Notes: generated by a model from the letters alone, not told the origin. A DNA stretch of 47,578 bases from Flavobacteriales bacterium (GCA_026418175.1 JAOABX010000021.1:1-47578); one strand, 5' to 3'. Counted from the stretch's first letter, positions 7,898 to 17,113 are shown. Numbers and translations: made by a program.

Positions 7898-9247
7898 ATG
7901 AATTTACCACCCGAATTTATAGAAAGAATTAAGAAGCAATTAGGGCATGAAGCAGATCATTTTTTTGCTGCGCTTCATCATTCACCCCCAGTAAGTATTC
8001 GTATCCATCCAAGAAAATTTCCAAAAGCACACGTTTGGAATAATTTACCTCAGGTTCCTTGGTGTAAAGAAGGTATTTATTTAACAGAACGTCCGGTATT
8101 CACCCTCGATCCCTTGTTTCATGCTGGAGCATATTATGTACAAGAAGCCAGTTCCATGGTTATTTCTTATATTTTGAACCAACTTCAAACTCCTGAAAAA
8201 GCCTCATTGAGGGTATTAGATTTATGTGCAGCACCCGGTGGTAAATCAACATTACTAAGTTCATGGTTAAATGGAGATGGGCTACTCATCTCAAATGAAG
8301 TGATTCGAAGCCGAATTCCTGCACTTAAAGAAAACACTATCCGATGGGGATATGACAATGTAATTATTACTAACAATGACCCGGCAGATTTTATAAATAG
8401 TGAGTTACTTTTTGATATTGTAGTTGTAGATGCACCATGCTCAGGAGAAGGATTATTTCGAAAAGATACGGAAAGTATTTTCCATTGGAGTGTAGAAAAT
8501 ACACAACTCTGTACGTTACGGCAAAAACGCATTTTGGAAGCTGCAACTGAAATTGTAGAAGAAGGGGGCTATTTACTTTACAGTACCTGCACTTATAATC
8601 CAAATGAAAACGAATTGCACCGACAACAAATTATAGATAGTGGTTTTGAACCGGTTGTAATAAATATTCCATCAGCATGGAATATTACGCAACTTTCTGA
8701 CAATAGTATGCAGTTTTATCCACATAAAAATAAGGGCGAGGGGTTTTATATAGCTGTTTTTAAAAAAATAAAACCAAATAGCTCAAAGGCTACGTTTGGT
8801 AAAAAAAATAAACTTGAGATTATTAATACAATGCCATATCAATCATGGATCAATTTGCCGGATAATCGCAAATTGATTCGAACTGAAAAAATATCGGCAA
8901 TCATATTTCCAGATGCATGGTTAGACTGGCTAGCTTTTGCAACAAATAAATTGCGTATTGTTCATGCAGGAATAGAGGTAGGAGAAATTAAAGGAAAAGA
9001 TTACATTCTATCACATGCATTGGCAATGAGTTTATTTATTAATAAGGAAGTTAAAACTTTGGAGGTGGATGAATTTCAGGCAAGATTGTTCCTTTCGAAA
9101 GAGTCCCTTGTTTTGCCTGAATCAATACCCCATGGATATATCTTAATTAGTTTTCAGCAAATCCCACTAGGGTGGTTGAAAAATTTAGGGAATCGTAGTA
9201 ATAATCTTTATCCGCAAGAATTTAGAATCAGGATGCGATGGAAATAA
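7898..9247 (+). CDS. RsmF-like rRNA cytosine-C5 methyltransferase (NOL1/NOP2/sun family)
   Basis: SAM-dependent m5C methyltransferase of 449 residues. The SAM-binding motif LDLCAAPGGKS is at 107-117. DAPCSGEGLFRKD supplies motif IV (Cys181) and YSTCTYNPNENE supplies the catalytic motif VI cysteine (Cys231). The C-terminal third (about 290-449) is a PUA-like/RsmF-type RNA-binding extension ending with the family-typical GWLKNLGNRSNNLYP and RIR segments. In E. coli RsmF modifies C1407 of 16S rRNA; target identity here is inferred from the architecture. It follows rlmB after one base, and a perfect terminator follows its stop. Confidence 0.9.
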   Translation: MNLPPEFIERIKKQLGHEADHFFAALHHSPPVSIRIHPRKFPKAHVWNNLPQVPWCKEGIYLTERPVFTLDPLFHAGAYYVQEASSMVISYILNQLQTPEKASLRVLDLCAAPGGKSTLLSSWLNGDGLLISNEVIRSRIPALKENTIRWGYDNVIITNNDPADFINSELLFDIVVVDAPCSGEGLFRKDTESIFHWSVENTQLCTLRQKRILEAATEIVEEGGYLLYSTCTYNPNENELHRQQIIDSGFEPVVINIPSAWNITQLSDNSMQFYPHKNKGEGFYIAVFKKIKPNSSKATFGKKNKLEIINTMPYQSWINLPDNRKLIRTEKISAIIFPDAWLDWLAFATNKLRIVHAGIEVGEIKGKDYILSHALAMSLFINKEVKTLEVDEFQARLFLSKESLVLPESIPHGYILISFQQIPLGWLKNLGNRSNNLYPQEFRIRMRWK

Positions 9248-9274
9248 AAAACCACCCCAATGGGGTGGTTTTTT
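9246..9274. terminator. Bidirectional rho-independent terminator
   Basis: A nearly perfect hairpin (A-run, CCACCCC / GGGGTGG, T-run) begins right at the end of the RsmF-like gene. It lies 22 bases from the stop of the convergent DUF4412 gene, so it can serve both. Confidence 0.93.
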
Positions 9275-9295
9275 AAAAAATTTTATAGCAATAAT

Positions 9296-10000
9296 TTATT
9301 TACTGCCTCCCATCATTTCAGCCATTTTTAGTAATCCGGGCAAACCTTCTTCTTTAGTATAGCTGGCTGGAATTTCAAATTCTTTTTCATCCGGAGGTGT
9401 GGTAGAAAGATTAACGGCCGTCATAGTCATGGTCAGGTTGGATCCTTGTGCTTTTGTTACAACCTGAATCTTTAAGGGGAATCCTTCCACATCTTCGTAT
9501 TGAAATTGTCCGGCACCATATTTTTTACTTCCACCTTTTGTGGTAACTTTTATATCTTTAGAAACCCATAAATATGTAGTTACAACATCTTCTCCTTTGT
9601 CGTTTTTTGTTACCACTTTATATTTCTGACACTGGTAACCAAGAATTTTTACTGTTTCGTTTTCCTTGGTAACAATGGGTTTAATTTCAGATTTGTTTTC
9701 AGATTCTTTGGGTGTGAATTCGTTCACCATCTTCATAGAGTGGTTTACAAAATATGTTTTCCCTTCTTTCGCTTTAGTAATAACATCTCCCATGATAGAT
9801 GCCATCATTCCACCTTCCTGAATAAACTTTGAATCCCCATTTCTGAATAACATCCGGTAATGAGTAGGCATCATAGCTTTCTGCTGCTCGATTTCTTTAT
9901 CGCCAGAAATGCTGATGCTGTATTTAACCTCACCTTCAAACTGGGCAAATGATAATAAACTTATACAAAGAGCGCTGAAACAAAGAATTATCTTTTTCAT
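9296..10000 (-). CDS. Exported DUF4412-type protein
   Basis: 234 residues with a signal peptide (residues 1-19, ending LSFA) and a mature start FEGEVKYSISISG. The fold looks like the beta-rich DUF4412 family (MLFRNGDSKFIQEGG, VKILGYQCQKYKV, TYLWVSKDI), related to the GLPGLI-type exported proteins of Bacteroidota, in which an ILGY.c.KY motif recurs. The function of the family is not known; it probably sits in the periplasm or outer membrane. It is separated from gldD by 100 bases that hold a hairpin and a promoter box, so it is likely its own transcription unit. Confidence 0.82.
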   Translation of the reverse strand: MKKIILCFSALCISLLSFAQFEGEVKYSISISGDKEIEQQKAMMPTHYRMLFRNGDSKFIQEGGMMASIMGDVITKAKEGKTYFVNHSMKMVNEFTPKESENKSEIKPIVTKENETVKILGYQCQKYKVVTKNDKGEDVVTTYLWVSKDIKVTTKGGSKKYGAGQFQYEDVEGFPLKIQVVTKAQGSNLTMTMTAVNLSTTPPDEKEFEIPASYTKEEGLPGLLKMAEMMGGSK

Positions 10001-10018
10001 GTTTTAATGTGTTTAGTT

Positions 10019-10026
10019 CAAAAATA
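10019..10026 (-). promoter_or_regulatory. -7 promoter box for the DUF4412 gene
   Basis: Minus-strand TATTTTTG is an exact TAnnTTTG match 18 bases before the ATG at 10000. No -33 TTG is visible. Confidence 0.6.
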
Positions 10027-10027
10027 G

Positions 10028-10046
10028 AAAACTAATCTCGGATTAG
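10028..10046 (-). terminator. Possible weak terminator behind gldD
   Basis: On the minus strand CTAATC-cga-GATTAG is followed by TTTTC. The stem is only six base pairs and AT-rich. It directly precedes the promoter box of the next gene. Confidence 0.4.
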
Positions 10047-10100
10047 CTGAAAAAATATTTTAAAAAAACTGAATTTAGAAAGTAAAACTCAATGCTACAC

Positions 10101-10679
10101 TTATTTCCATTGAAAGGTTTCAATCATATGATCCACATCTTGCTTAAGAAAATCAAGTATGGGGCGAAGGGAATCATAATTGGGTTTATAATCAAAATAT
10201 AAGGCTGCACGAAAGAAATGCCGGGTACTGTCTGTTAAATAAAATTGATAGGGAGTGGCAGGGTCACCTTGTAATTGATACACGGTGCCGAATACTTTAT
10301 ATTCCGGATCCATGATAATTGCTTCTTCAATGCCTGATGCTTTAATTACATGTTTAAAAACCAGCGTTTGAGCATCGTCAATAAATTTTTTCAAATCGTT
10401 ATTTACCGCCTCATAGCTACAATGCAAAGTTGCCCTGAACTTAGGATAATAAATATCAAACCAGCATGGTTGCTCATTTCCTTGTCCACTATAAGGTTTT
10501 ATTTGTGCCAAATCAGCATATTCAAAATAAAATGGGCAAGTGGTATCATATTTCTGATAAGCATGTTTCGGAACTTCAATACGAAAATACCCTCTGGGTT
10601 TCGGTGTATAATTTTTGCCACCGCCACAAGCGGAAATACACATTAATATTGCAGTTGATATAAAAATAGCTTGTTTCAT
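10101..10679 (-). CDS. gldD: Gliding motility lipoprotein GldD
   Basis: Lipoprotein of 192 residues. The signal peptide ends in the lipobox ISAC with Cys18, followed by GGGKNYTPKPRGYFRIE; the KPRGYFRI segment is a GldD hallmark. Conserved features downstream include PCWFDIYYP and the C-terminal SLRPILDFLKQDVDHMIETF. GldD is needed for gliding and T9SS function in Flavobacterium, probably as an envelope lipoprotein of the machinery, but its biochemical role is unknown. Its start overlaps the stop of gldE by four bases (ATGA type), so translation is probably coupled. The order ssb-gldE-gldD is conserved in the phylum. Confidence 0.94.
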   Translation of the reverse strand: MKQAIFISTAILMCISACGGGKNYTPKPRGYFRIEVPKHAYQKYDTTCPFYFEYADLAQIKPYSGQGNEQPCWFDIYYPKFRATLHCSYEAVNNDLKKFIDDAQTLVFKHVIKASGIEEAIIMDPEYKVFGTVYQLQGDPATPYQFYLTDSTRHFFRAALYFDYKPNYDSLRPILDFLKQDVDHMIETFQWK

Positions 10680-12013
10680 TTGCCAGAAGAATCATTAAGA
10701 ATAGTTACTTTTACCCGCTTGATGCGTCGTTTATCTACCGACTCAATCGTAAAACGTAGATTAGTAACAGTTAAAACCTTGCCTCGCTCCGGAAGTCGTT
10801 CATTTATGTTTAATATCAAACCGGCCAATGTATCGGCATCGCCAGCATATGGTTCAATTTGTTCGTAAGGAATCTGAATAATTCGACATAGATTGACTAA
10901 AGTAGTTTTGCCTTCAAAAACATAATTATGATCATCTAACTTGGAGTAAATTACATCTTCATCATCAAACTCATCATTAATTTCTCCAACAATTTCCTCG
11001 ATAATATCTTCCAATGTTACAATACCCGAAGTTCCCCCAAACTCATCAACCACAATGGCCATGTGCATTTTCTTTTCTTGAAATTCTTTCAACAAATCAT
11101 CAATCATTTTATTTTCAGGAACATAAAACGGCGGGCGTATTAATTGCTGCCAGGAATAATTTCCCTCTTCATGAATATGGGGCAACACATCTTTAATATA
11201 AAGCACCCCTGCTATATCGTCAAAGTTTTCACGATAAACCGGAATACGAGAATATCCTGCTTGTAATATAAATCCAAGCAATTCCTGAAAGGAAGTATCA
11301 TATTCAACCGCCATCACATCGGTACGCGGTTTCATGGTTTCTTTAACAGTTATCGTTCCAAATTCAACGACCCCTTTCCAAATTTTCTTTTCCTCTTCGG
11401 TAACAGAATCATCATTTGTCATTTCAATCACCCTATTCAATTCGTTAGCTGAAAGTGATATTTCATGCCTTTTAAGTCGTTTATCCAAAAAATTACCCGA
11501 TACAATCAACGGGGCACTCACCCATGAAAGAGCAATATTTAGAATTCCAAGTGGTGTTGCCATTATTCTGATGATAGATAATGGCTGGTAAGTGGCATAA
11601 ATCTTTGGTACAATTTCGCCAAATAGTAAAATAATAAATGTAACAACCCCTACCTGAATGGTAAATAGCAACCATTCAGGCCATTGCACCTCACTCAGTA
11701 AATCAGTCATTAAAAAACCTGATAAAATCACAATAGCAATATTCACTGAATTGTTGGCGATAAGAATAGTTGCTAATAGCTTTTTAGGATAGCCAATCAG
11801 CTGCTGAACGCTTTTTCTAAGCGTATCTTGTTTTATTTCATCAAGTTCCTTTTGTGAAAGCGAAAAAAACGCTACTTCAGATGCTGAAATCATGGCAGAA
11901 CAAACGAGCAGTAAAAACACCGCTAAGACATATCCTGCATGATGCCACCCAAGGCTGGCAGCCATGGGTTCAACCTGTTGGTAATAACTAAGAGGGTCGT
12001 CCAAGGGATGCAA
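10676..12013 (-). CDS. gldE: Gliding motility-associated protein GldE (CNNM/CorC-HlyC family)
   Basis: Inner-membrane protein of 445 residues. The N-terminal CNNM/DUF21 domain (about 25-205) has several hydrophobic helices, with the signature SASEVAFFSLS near residue 44. It is followed by a CBS pair (about 215-345, with MKPRTDVMAVE, SRIPVYRE, MAIVVDEFGGTSGIVTLEDIIEEIVGEI) and a CorC-type C-terminal domain (about 360-440). This is the complete architecture of the magnesium/cobalt efflux-like family to which GldE belongs. In Flavobacterium GldE interacts functionally with GldD and supports gliding. It sits 12 bases after ssb and overlaps gldD by four bases. Identification as GldE rather than a generic hemolysin-like transporter rests on the gldD neighbour. 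Confidence 0.92.
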   Translation of the reverse strand: MHPLDDPLSYYQQVEPMAASLGWHHAGYVLAVFLLLVCSAMISASEVAFFSLSQKELDEIKQDTLRKSVQQLIGYPKKLLATILIANNSVNIAIVILSGFLMTDLLSEVQWPEWLLFTIQVGVVTFIILLFGEIVPKIYATYQPLSIIRIMATPLGILNIALSWVSAPLIVSGNFLDKRLKRHEISLSANELNRVIEMTNDDSVTEEEKKIWKGVVEFGTITVKETMKPRTDVMAVEYDTSFQELLGFILQAGYSRIPVYRENFDDIAGVLYIKDVLPHIHEEGNYSWQQLIRPPFYVPENKMIDDLLKEFQEKKMHMAIVVDEFGGTSGIVTLEDIIEEIVGEINDEFDDEDVIYSKLDDHNYVFEGKTTLVNLCRIIQIPYEQIEPYAGDADTLAGLILNINERLPERGKVLTVTNLRFTIESVDKRRIKRVKVTILNDSSGK

Positions 12014-12025
12014 ATTAGTTAAACC

Positions 12026-12469
12026 TTAAAAAGGCAGGTCATCAGGTTCAAGCGAATCAGGCAATGGTGCTGATGGTGTGGTAGGTGATGAAACCGATGG
12101 CTCATAGGTAGGCATTGCACCAGCATCCGATCGGTCGCTACGTCCATCTAACATGAGCATATTATCCGCCTCAATTTCAGTAATGTATTTTTTATTTCCG
12201 TCTTTATCATCATAACTACGGGTACGAATTTTACCTTCTATATATATTTTACTTCCTTTTCGAAGATATTTTTCGGCAATTTCAGCTAATCCTCTCCACA
12301 TCACTATATTATGCCATTCGGTAGTTTCTACCTTTTCCCCGTTTCGGTTTTTATATGTTTCACTGGTTGCCAATGGAAATTTGGCCACCATGGTACCATT
12401 TTCCAAACTTCTGATTTCAGGGTCTTTGCCTAAATTTCCTAACAGTATTACTTTATTGATTCCAGCCAT
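12026..12469 (-). CDS. ssb: Single-stranded DNA-binding protein
   Basis: 147 residues. An N-terminal OB fold spans about 1-105 ([20 protein letters not shown], then TEWHNIVMW and [13 protein letters not shown]). A flexible Pro/Ser-rich linker follows, and the acidic tip DDLPF at 143-147 is the protein-interaction tail for replication and repair partners. Length and architecture are those of the essential bacterial SSB. It leads the ssb-gldE-gldD transcription unit, with a good promoter at 12503-12533. A separate ssb paralogue elsewhere in the genome cannot be excluded. Confidence 0.95.
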   Translation of the reverse strand: MAGINKVILLGNLGKDPEIRSLENGTMVAKFPLATSETYKNRNGEKVETTEWHNIVMWRGLAEIAEKYLRKGSKIYIEGKIRTRSYDDKDGNKKYITEIEADNMLMLDGRSDRSDAGAMPTYEPSVSSPTTPSAPLPDSLEPDDLPF

Positions 12470-12502
12470 AAAATTATGTTTATTTCAATTAATCTTTTAC
12501 AA

Positions 12503-12533
12503 CAAATGTAAATATAAAACAACGGGTTCACAA
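12503..12533 (-). promoter_or_regulatory. Promoter of the ssb-gldE-gldD unit
   Basis: On the minus strand, TTG (12533-12531), 20 bases, then TACATTTG (12510-12503). Both elements fit the Bacteroidota pattern TTG-N19-ish-TAnnTTTG. The predicted leader to the ATG at 12469 is about 30 bases. Confidence 0.7.
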
Positions 12534-12580
12534 TAACAACTCTTCAGCAATGAGTAAAAAGAAATTCACAATGATGTATT

Positions 12581-12608
12581 TTTGAAAATTGATTTTTTAT
12601 TATTTTTG
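12581..12608 (+). promoter_or_regulatory. Promoter of tRNA-Gln
   Basis: TTTG at 12581-12584 and TATTTTTG at 12601-12608 (exact TAnnTTTG), 16 bases apart, ending 14 bases before the mature tRNA 5' end. Confidence 0.65.
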
Positions 12609-12622
12609 CATTCCAGAATGAT

Positions 12623-12693
12623 TGCCCGATCGTCTAATGGCAGGACTTCAGATTTTGGTTCTGACTGTGTTGGTTCGAATCCAGCTCGGGCAA
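12623..12693 (+). tRNA. tRNA-Gln (anticodon TTG)
   Basis: 71-base cloverleaf. The acceptor arms TGCCCGA (12623-12629) and TCGGGCA (12686-12692) pair perfectly and the discriminator base is A at 12693. The anticodon stem TCAGA/TCTGA encloses a seven-base loop with TTG at positions 34-36. The T loop contains the usual GGTTCGAATCC. The CCA end is not encoded (CTT follows). Confidence 0.96.
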
Positions 12694-12696
12694 CTT

Positions 12697-12724
12697 AAAA
12701 GCACCTCAATCAGGGGTGCTTTTA
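12697..12724. terminator. Bidirectional terminator after tRNA-Gln
   Basis: AAAAGCACC and GGTGCTTTT form a strong hairpin four bases after the tRNA. It abuts the stop of the convergent DMT-family gene and probably ends both transcripts. Confidence 0.9.
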
Positions 12725-12729
12725 TATTT

Positions 12730-13113
12730 TTAGTGTAATTGGTCTTTATTCCAAAAAACAAATACCACTGCAAGTACAAGGAATATAAAAGCTACCAGGT
12801 GATTCCAACGAAAACTCTCATTCTTAAAAAGCAATATAGCAAATACGGTAAAAACTATCAGAGTTATAACTTCTTGTAAAATTTTGAGTTGAAAAAGCGT
12901 AAAAGGGCCACCGTTTCCTCTAAAACCTATTTTGTTTGCTGGAACTTGAAAAATATACTCAAAAAATGCTAACCCCCAACTGATGAGAATAATGGCCAGC
13001 AGCCCTAATTTGGCAAACCATGGATATTCTTTAAATTTTAAATGTCCGTACCAAGCCAAGGTCATAAATACATTAGATATTACCAGTAACAAAATAGTAA
13101 GTAATGACTTCAT
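12730..13113 (-). CDS. DMT-superfamily membrane protein (DUF486)
   Basis: 127 residues with four hydrophobic helices (about 3-20, 35-52, 76-95, 105-122). It carries the DUF486 hallmarks TLAWYGHLK, SWGLAFFEYIFQVPANKIG and FTLFQLKILQEVITL. DUF486 proteins resemble half-size drug/metabolite transporters (EmrE-like) and probably dimerise in the inner membrane, but no substrate is established. Both flanks are strong terminators, so it is a one-gene unit between tRNA-Gln and the atp operon. The gene is intact and of normal length. Confidence 0.88.
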   Translation of the reverse strand: MKSLLTILLLVISNVFMTLAWYGHLKFKEYPWFAKLGLLAIILISWGLAFFEYIFQVPANKIGFRGNGGPFTLFQLKILQEVITLIVFTVFAILLFKNESFRWNHLVAFIFLVLAVVFVFWNKDQLH

Positions 13114-13150
13114 GGAAATAAGATGTAATTACATTGTATAAAGTAAATAA

Positions 13151-13174
13151 AAAAAGCGGCTGTTGCCGCTTTTT
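13151..13174. terminator. Terminator of the atp operon
   Basis: AAAAAGCGGC-tgtt-GCCGCTTTTT, a perfect 10-bp stem with a tetraloop and T-run, three bases after the atpG stop on the minus strand. Confidence 0.94.
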
Positions 13175-13176
13175 GA

Positions 13177-14061
13177 TTATCCTTTGAGAGCCTCTGCCCC
13201 TGCAACAATCTCGAGAATTTCGTTTGTAATGGCAGCCTGTCGGGCTTTGTTATAGCTTAGCTTAAGATTTCTTAGAAGTTCAGAGGCGTTATCAGTAGCT
13301 TTGTGCATTGCTGTCATCCGGGCACCATGTTCGGCGGCATGAGAATCTAAAAGCACTTTAAAAAACTGGGTTTTTAAAGATAAAGGAATAAGGTTCTCTA
13401 CAATTTCTGCTTTAGAAGGTTCGAAAATATATTCCTGACTGGAAGTACTTGTTTTCTCGCCAGTAGTCGGAGGTAATACAGGCAAAAACTGTTCGTGTGT
13501 TACCAATTGTGTGCCGGCAGATTTAAATTGGTTATAAATAAATTCTACTTTATCTACTTTGCCTTCAACAAAAAGATTCATCGCTTTTTCAGCCACCGGA
13601 ATCACTGATTCGAAAGTAAGTGAACCAAAAAGTTCATCATGAGAAGAAAGCAATTCAACTCGTTGTTTTTTCGAAAAGTAAGAAGTAGCCTTTTTCCCTA
13701 TGGTGATAACTTGCACTTTTCCCTCGGCCAACTGCTTGGCATAATTAGTTTCAATTACCTGGTTCGCCTTTTTTATCACATTAGCATTAAAAGCTCCACA
13801 AAGCCCACGGTTGGAAGTTACAACAACCAACAATACATTTTTTACCTCCCGATGACGCGAATAAATCCCTTCAGAGGCATCCATACTTTGACTCAGATTG
13901 GATAAAATTTCTTTGAGTTTATTTGCATACGGGCGCATCCGTGTAATTGCATCCTGCGCCTTTTTCAACTTAGCAGCACTTACCAGTTTCATGGCACTGG
14001 TAATTTGTTTTGTTGAATTTACGGATGAAATCCGGTTGCGAACTTCTTTCAGATTTGGCAT
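13177..14061 (-). CDS. atpG: F-type ATP synthase subunit gamma
   Basis: Central rotor-shaft subunit of F1, 294 residues, normal for the family. The N-terminal helix MPNLKEVRNRISSVNSTKQI and the C-terminal helix with the family signature ITNEILEIVAGAEAL form the coiled-coil shaft. A Rossmann-like middle domain begins at about 73 with VLLVVVTSNRGLCGAFNAN. It is the last gene of the six-gene atp run, 14 bases after atpA. The usual partners beta and epsilon (atpD, atpC) are not in this window; in Bacteroidota they form a separate unit. Confidence 0.97.
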   Translation of the reverse strand: MPNLKEVRNRISSVNSTKQITSAMKLVSAAKLKKAQDAITRMRPYANKLKEILSNLSQSMDASEGIYSRHREVKNVLLVVVTSNRGLCGAFNANVIKKANQVIETNYAKQLAEGKVQVITIGKKATSYFSKKQRVELLSSHDELFGSLTFESVIPVAEKAMNLFVEGKVDKVEFIYNQFKSAGTQLVTHEQFLPVLPPTTGEKTSTSSQEYIFEPSKAEIVENLIPLSLKTQFFKVLLDSHAAEHGARMTAMHKATDNASELLRNLKLSYNKARQAAITNEILEIVAGAEALKG

Positions 14062-14075
14062 AGTATTCCGTCAAA

Positions 14076-15656
14076 TTAAGCTTGAAACCTTCTAGATACA
14101 TCAGCGGCAACTTTTTCAAGTACAGCGGTAATTTCATCATTGAATTCACCTTTCTTCAAGCGGTCAAGAACATCCCGGTGATTCAGTTCGAGCACGGTGA
14201 GATATTCGTTTTCAAAATCTTTTACCTTATTTACAGGTACTGTACGCAAGAGATTTTTAGTTCCTGCATAGATGATGGCAATTTGTTTTTCTACGGGAAG
14301 TGGAGAATATTGGCCTTGCTTTAAAATTTCAACATTTCGCGCCCCTTTATCTAAAATCGACTTTGTTGCAGCATCCAAGTCGGAACCAAATTTTGCGAAG
14401 GCTTCCAATTCTCGATACTGGGCCTGATCCAATTTTAAGGTACCAGCAACTTTTTTCATCGATTTAATTTGTGCATTACCCCCTACACGGGATACTGAAA
14501 TACCTACGTTAATGGCCGGACGCACTCCGGAGTTAAACAAGTTTGATTCCAAGAAGATCTGGCCATCGGTAATCGAAATTACATTGGTTGGAATATAGGC
14601 AGATACGTCGCCAGCTTGCGTTTCAATAATTGGAAGCGCAGTAAGAGAACCTCCACCTTTTACTTTTCCTTTTAATGATTCGGGTAAATCATTCATCTGA
14701 GCGGCAATGGCATCATTGGCAATAATTTTTGCAGCTCGCTCTAACAAACGGCTATGAAGATAAAACACATCGCCTGGATAAGCTTCGCGGCCAGGTGGAC
14801 GACGCAATAACAAGGATACTTCACGGTAGGCTACCGCTTGTTTTGACAAATCATCATATACAATCAATGCCGGACGGCCAGTATCTCTGAAATATTCTCC
14901 AATAGCAGCCCCTGCAAAAGGAGCATAAAACTGCATAGGAGCTGGATCAGATGCCGATGCAGAAACAATTATTGTATAAGGCATCGCTCCGGCTTTTTCT
15001 AAAGTGCTGGCAATGGCAGCTACTGTAGAACTCTTTTGGCCAATGGCTACATAAATGCAATATACTGGATTCCCTTGTTCGTAAAATTCTTTTTGATTAA
15101 TAATGGTATCTATTGCAACAGCAGTTTTTCCGGTTTGACGATCGCCAATAATTAATTCACGCTGTCCGCGGCCAATAGGAATCATGGCATCAATAGCTTT
15201 GATACCGGTTTGCAGCGGCTCATTAACCGGTTGCCGGAAAATTACACCAGGAGCTTTGCGCTCAAGAGGCATTTCAAGCAATTCGCCTTGAATAGGGCCT
15301 TTTCCATCAATGGGTTCTCCCAGTGTATTAATTACACGACCCACCAATCCTTCGCCTACACGAATGGAAGCAATGCGGCGAGTGCGTTTTACTGTGTCGC
15401 CTTCTTTTATACCTTGCGATTCACCTAACAATACCACCCCAACGTTATCTTCTTCTAAGTTTAATACAATACCTTTCAGGCCATTATGGAATTCAACCAA
15501 TTCTCCTGATTCTACATTATTCAAACCATAGATGCGGGCTACTCCATCTCCGATTTGCAATACAGAACCTACTTCTTCCAGTTCTGATACATTTTTCAGT
15601 CCAGACAACTGTTCTCTAAGAATGGCTGTTACTTCTGCTGCTTTAATTTCTGCCAT
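14076..15656 (-). CDS. atpA: F-type ATP synthase subunit alpha
   Basis: Non-catalytic nucleotide-binding subunit of F1, 526 residues. The N-terminal beta-barrel is at about 25-95, and the Walker A motif GDRQTGKT at 171-178. Walker B lies near [10 protein letters not shown], and [14 protein letters not shown] is the alpha/beta signature. The C-terminal helical domain is complete. It lies between atpH and atpG with short gaps (23 and 14 bases), consistent with a single polycistronic message. Nothing unusual is seen. Confidence 0.98.
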   Translation of the reverse strand: MAEIKAAEVTAILREQLSGLKNVSELEEVGSVLQIGDGVARIYGLNNVESGELVEFHNGLKGIVLNLEEDNVGVVLLGESQGIKEGDTVKRTRRIASIRVGEGLVGRVINTLGEPIDGKGPIQGELLEMPLERKAPGVIFRQPVNEPLQTGIKAIDAMIPIGRGQRELIIGDRQTGKTAVAIDTIINQKEFYEQGNPVYCIYVAIGQKSSTVAAIASTLEKAGAMPYTIIVSASASDPAPMQFYAPFAGAAIGEYFRDTGRPALIVYDDLSKQAVAYREVSLLLRRPPGREAYPGDVFYLHSRLLERAAKIIANDAIAAQMNDLPESLKGKVKGGGSLTALPIIETQAGDVSAYIPTNVISITDGQIFLESNLFNSGVRPAINVGISVSRVGGNAQIKSMKKVAGTLKLDQAQYRELEAFAKFGSDLDAATKSILDKGARNVEILKQGQYSPLPVEKQIAIIYAGTKNLLRTVPVNKVKDFENEYLTVLELNHRDVLDRLKKGEFNDEITAVLEKVAADVSRRFQA

Positions 15657-15679
15657 GATTCACGAATTTATTCTGATGA

Positions 15680-16252
15680 TTAATATTCTACTACATATGG
15701 ATTATCTTCAAAAGCTCTGCGATACTCTTTAATACGCGTAGCAAAGCTAGCATCAATCTGCTTATCGCCAATACGTATAATAAGACCGCCTATAATATTT
15801 TTATCAACCTTTTCATCCAGTTCTATACTAGAAGCTTTGGAATATTCCGGGTTAGATTTAACCACCGAAATAATTTTTGCACGCAGGACATCATCTAACT
15901 GTACGGCCGATGTTACATGAACTGTTAGAATACCTTTTAATTGTTTATAATGACGGATAAATGCATCAGCTATATCGCCTAAAAATTTTTCACGACGGGC
16001 ATCAGCCAACTTCTTAATAAAGGCAATAGTTATTTCTGAAACTTTTCCGGCAAAAACCTTTTCCAATAAGGCTTGCTTAGTTAATGCATTAATTACAGGA
16101 CTGCGTAAAAATGCACGAAATTCTGCCTCTGAAGCAAAAACACTGGAAATCTTCTGCATGTCTTCATACAGCGCATCCAACGTGCCTCTTTCCTGGGCCA
16201 GTGATGCTAACGATTGTGCGTAACGAACGGCTAAAACAGTATTTCCCTGCAT
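15680..16252 (-). CDS. atpH: F-type ATP synthase subunit delta
   Basis: Peripheral-stalk (OSCP-like) subunit of 190 residues linking b2 to F1. It has an N-terminal six-helix domain (VRYAQSLASLAQERGTLDALYEDM) and a C-terminal domain with the delta/OSCP signature near IELDEKVDKNIIGGLIIRIGDKQIDAS. Length is normal. It lies two bases after atpF and 23 bases before atpA. Sequence divergence is high in this family; operon position makes the assignment secure. Confidence 0.95.
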   Translation of the reverse strand: MQGNTVLAVRYAQSLASLAQERGTLDALYEDMQKISSVFASEAEFRAFLRSPVINALTKQALLEKVFAGKVSEITIAFIKKLADARREKFLGDIADAFIRHYKQLKGILTVHVTSAVQLDDVLRAKIISVVKSNPEYSKASSIELDEKVDKNIIGGLIIRIGDKQIDASFATRIKEYRRAFEDNPYVVEY

Positions 16253-16254
16253 GA

Positions 16255-16749
16255 TTAATTCAGCGTTACTTCTTTCAATATGTTTTCAACTACCTCTTTT
16301 TGTTTGGCATCATCTGCCAGCTTTTCATTTAAAATTTTTTCTGCTATTTCTAATGAAAGCTGAGCCACTTGGTTGCGAAGCTCTGTCATAGCTTTCATCT
16401 TTTCATTATAAATGTTTTCACGGGCTGTAGCCACTAAGCGATCCGCCTCTTCCTGAGCCTTATTTTTTGCATCAGCAATCATGCGTTCACGAACTTCACG
16501 AGCTTCTTTTAAAATTTCATCACGCTCTTTTCGGGCCTGCGCCAAGAGATTTTCATTTTCGCTTTTTAATAATTGCAAACGCTTTTCAGCATCAGCTGCG
16601 GCATTCAACGCATTGTTAATAGACTCTTCACGCTTTTTAATAGCATTTACAATTGGTTTCCATGCAAACTTTGTAAGCGCAAACAAGAGGATGAGGAATG
16701 AAATCATCATCCAAAAAACAAGGCCAACATTAGGATTTAACAATTCCAT
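16255..16749 (-). CDS. atpF: F-type ATP synthase subunit b
   Basis: Membrane-anchored peripheral stalk subunit of 164 residues. One N-terminal transmembrane helix (about 9-28, GLVFWMMISFLILLFALTKF) is followed by the conserved WKPI and then a long charged coiled coil rich in Ala, Glu, Lys and Arg, which forms the b2 stator. The gap to atpE upstream is 85 bases, much longer than other gaps in the operon, and contains a strong stem-loop. The stop is separated from the atpH start by two bases. Confidence 0.96.
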   Translation of the reverse strand: MELLNPNVGLVFWMMISFLILLFALTKFAWKPIVNAIKKREESINNALNAAADAEKRLQLLKSENENLLAQARKERDEILKEAREVRERMIADAKNKAQEEADRLVATARENIYNEKMKAMTELRNQVAQLSLEIAEKILNEKLADDAKQKEVVENILKEVTLN

Positions 16750-16791
16750 ATTACTATAATCTAATCTTAATCATTTTTGAGTTTAAATTAA

Positions 16792-16827
16792 ACGGAATCG
16801 TGATAGCCAACCGCTTCACGATTCCGT
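16792..16827 (-). promoter_or_regulatory. Perfect 12-bp stem-loop between atpE and atpF
   Basis: ACGGAATCGTGA (16792-16803) and TCACGATTCCGT (16816-16827) pair over 12 bp around a 12-base loop. In the mRNA it starts eight bases after the atpE stop codon. Only TTTAATTT follows, a poor U-tract, so it is more likely a partial attenuator or a 3'-end protector of the atpE message than a full terminator. Confidence 0.75.
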
Positions 16828-16834
16828 CGATTTT

Positions 16835-17089
<255 letters not shown>

Positions 17090-17113
17090 TTATAATTGAT
17101 TAATAATTCCAAA

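Noticed and set aside
13639-13905. Plus-strand open frame inside atpG
   Set aside because: It is antisense to a well-conserved ATP synthase gene and has no recognisable features.
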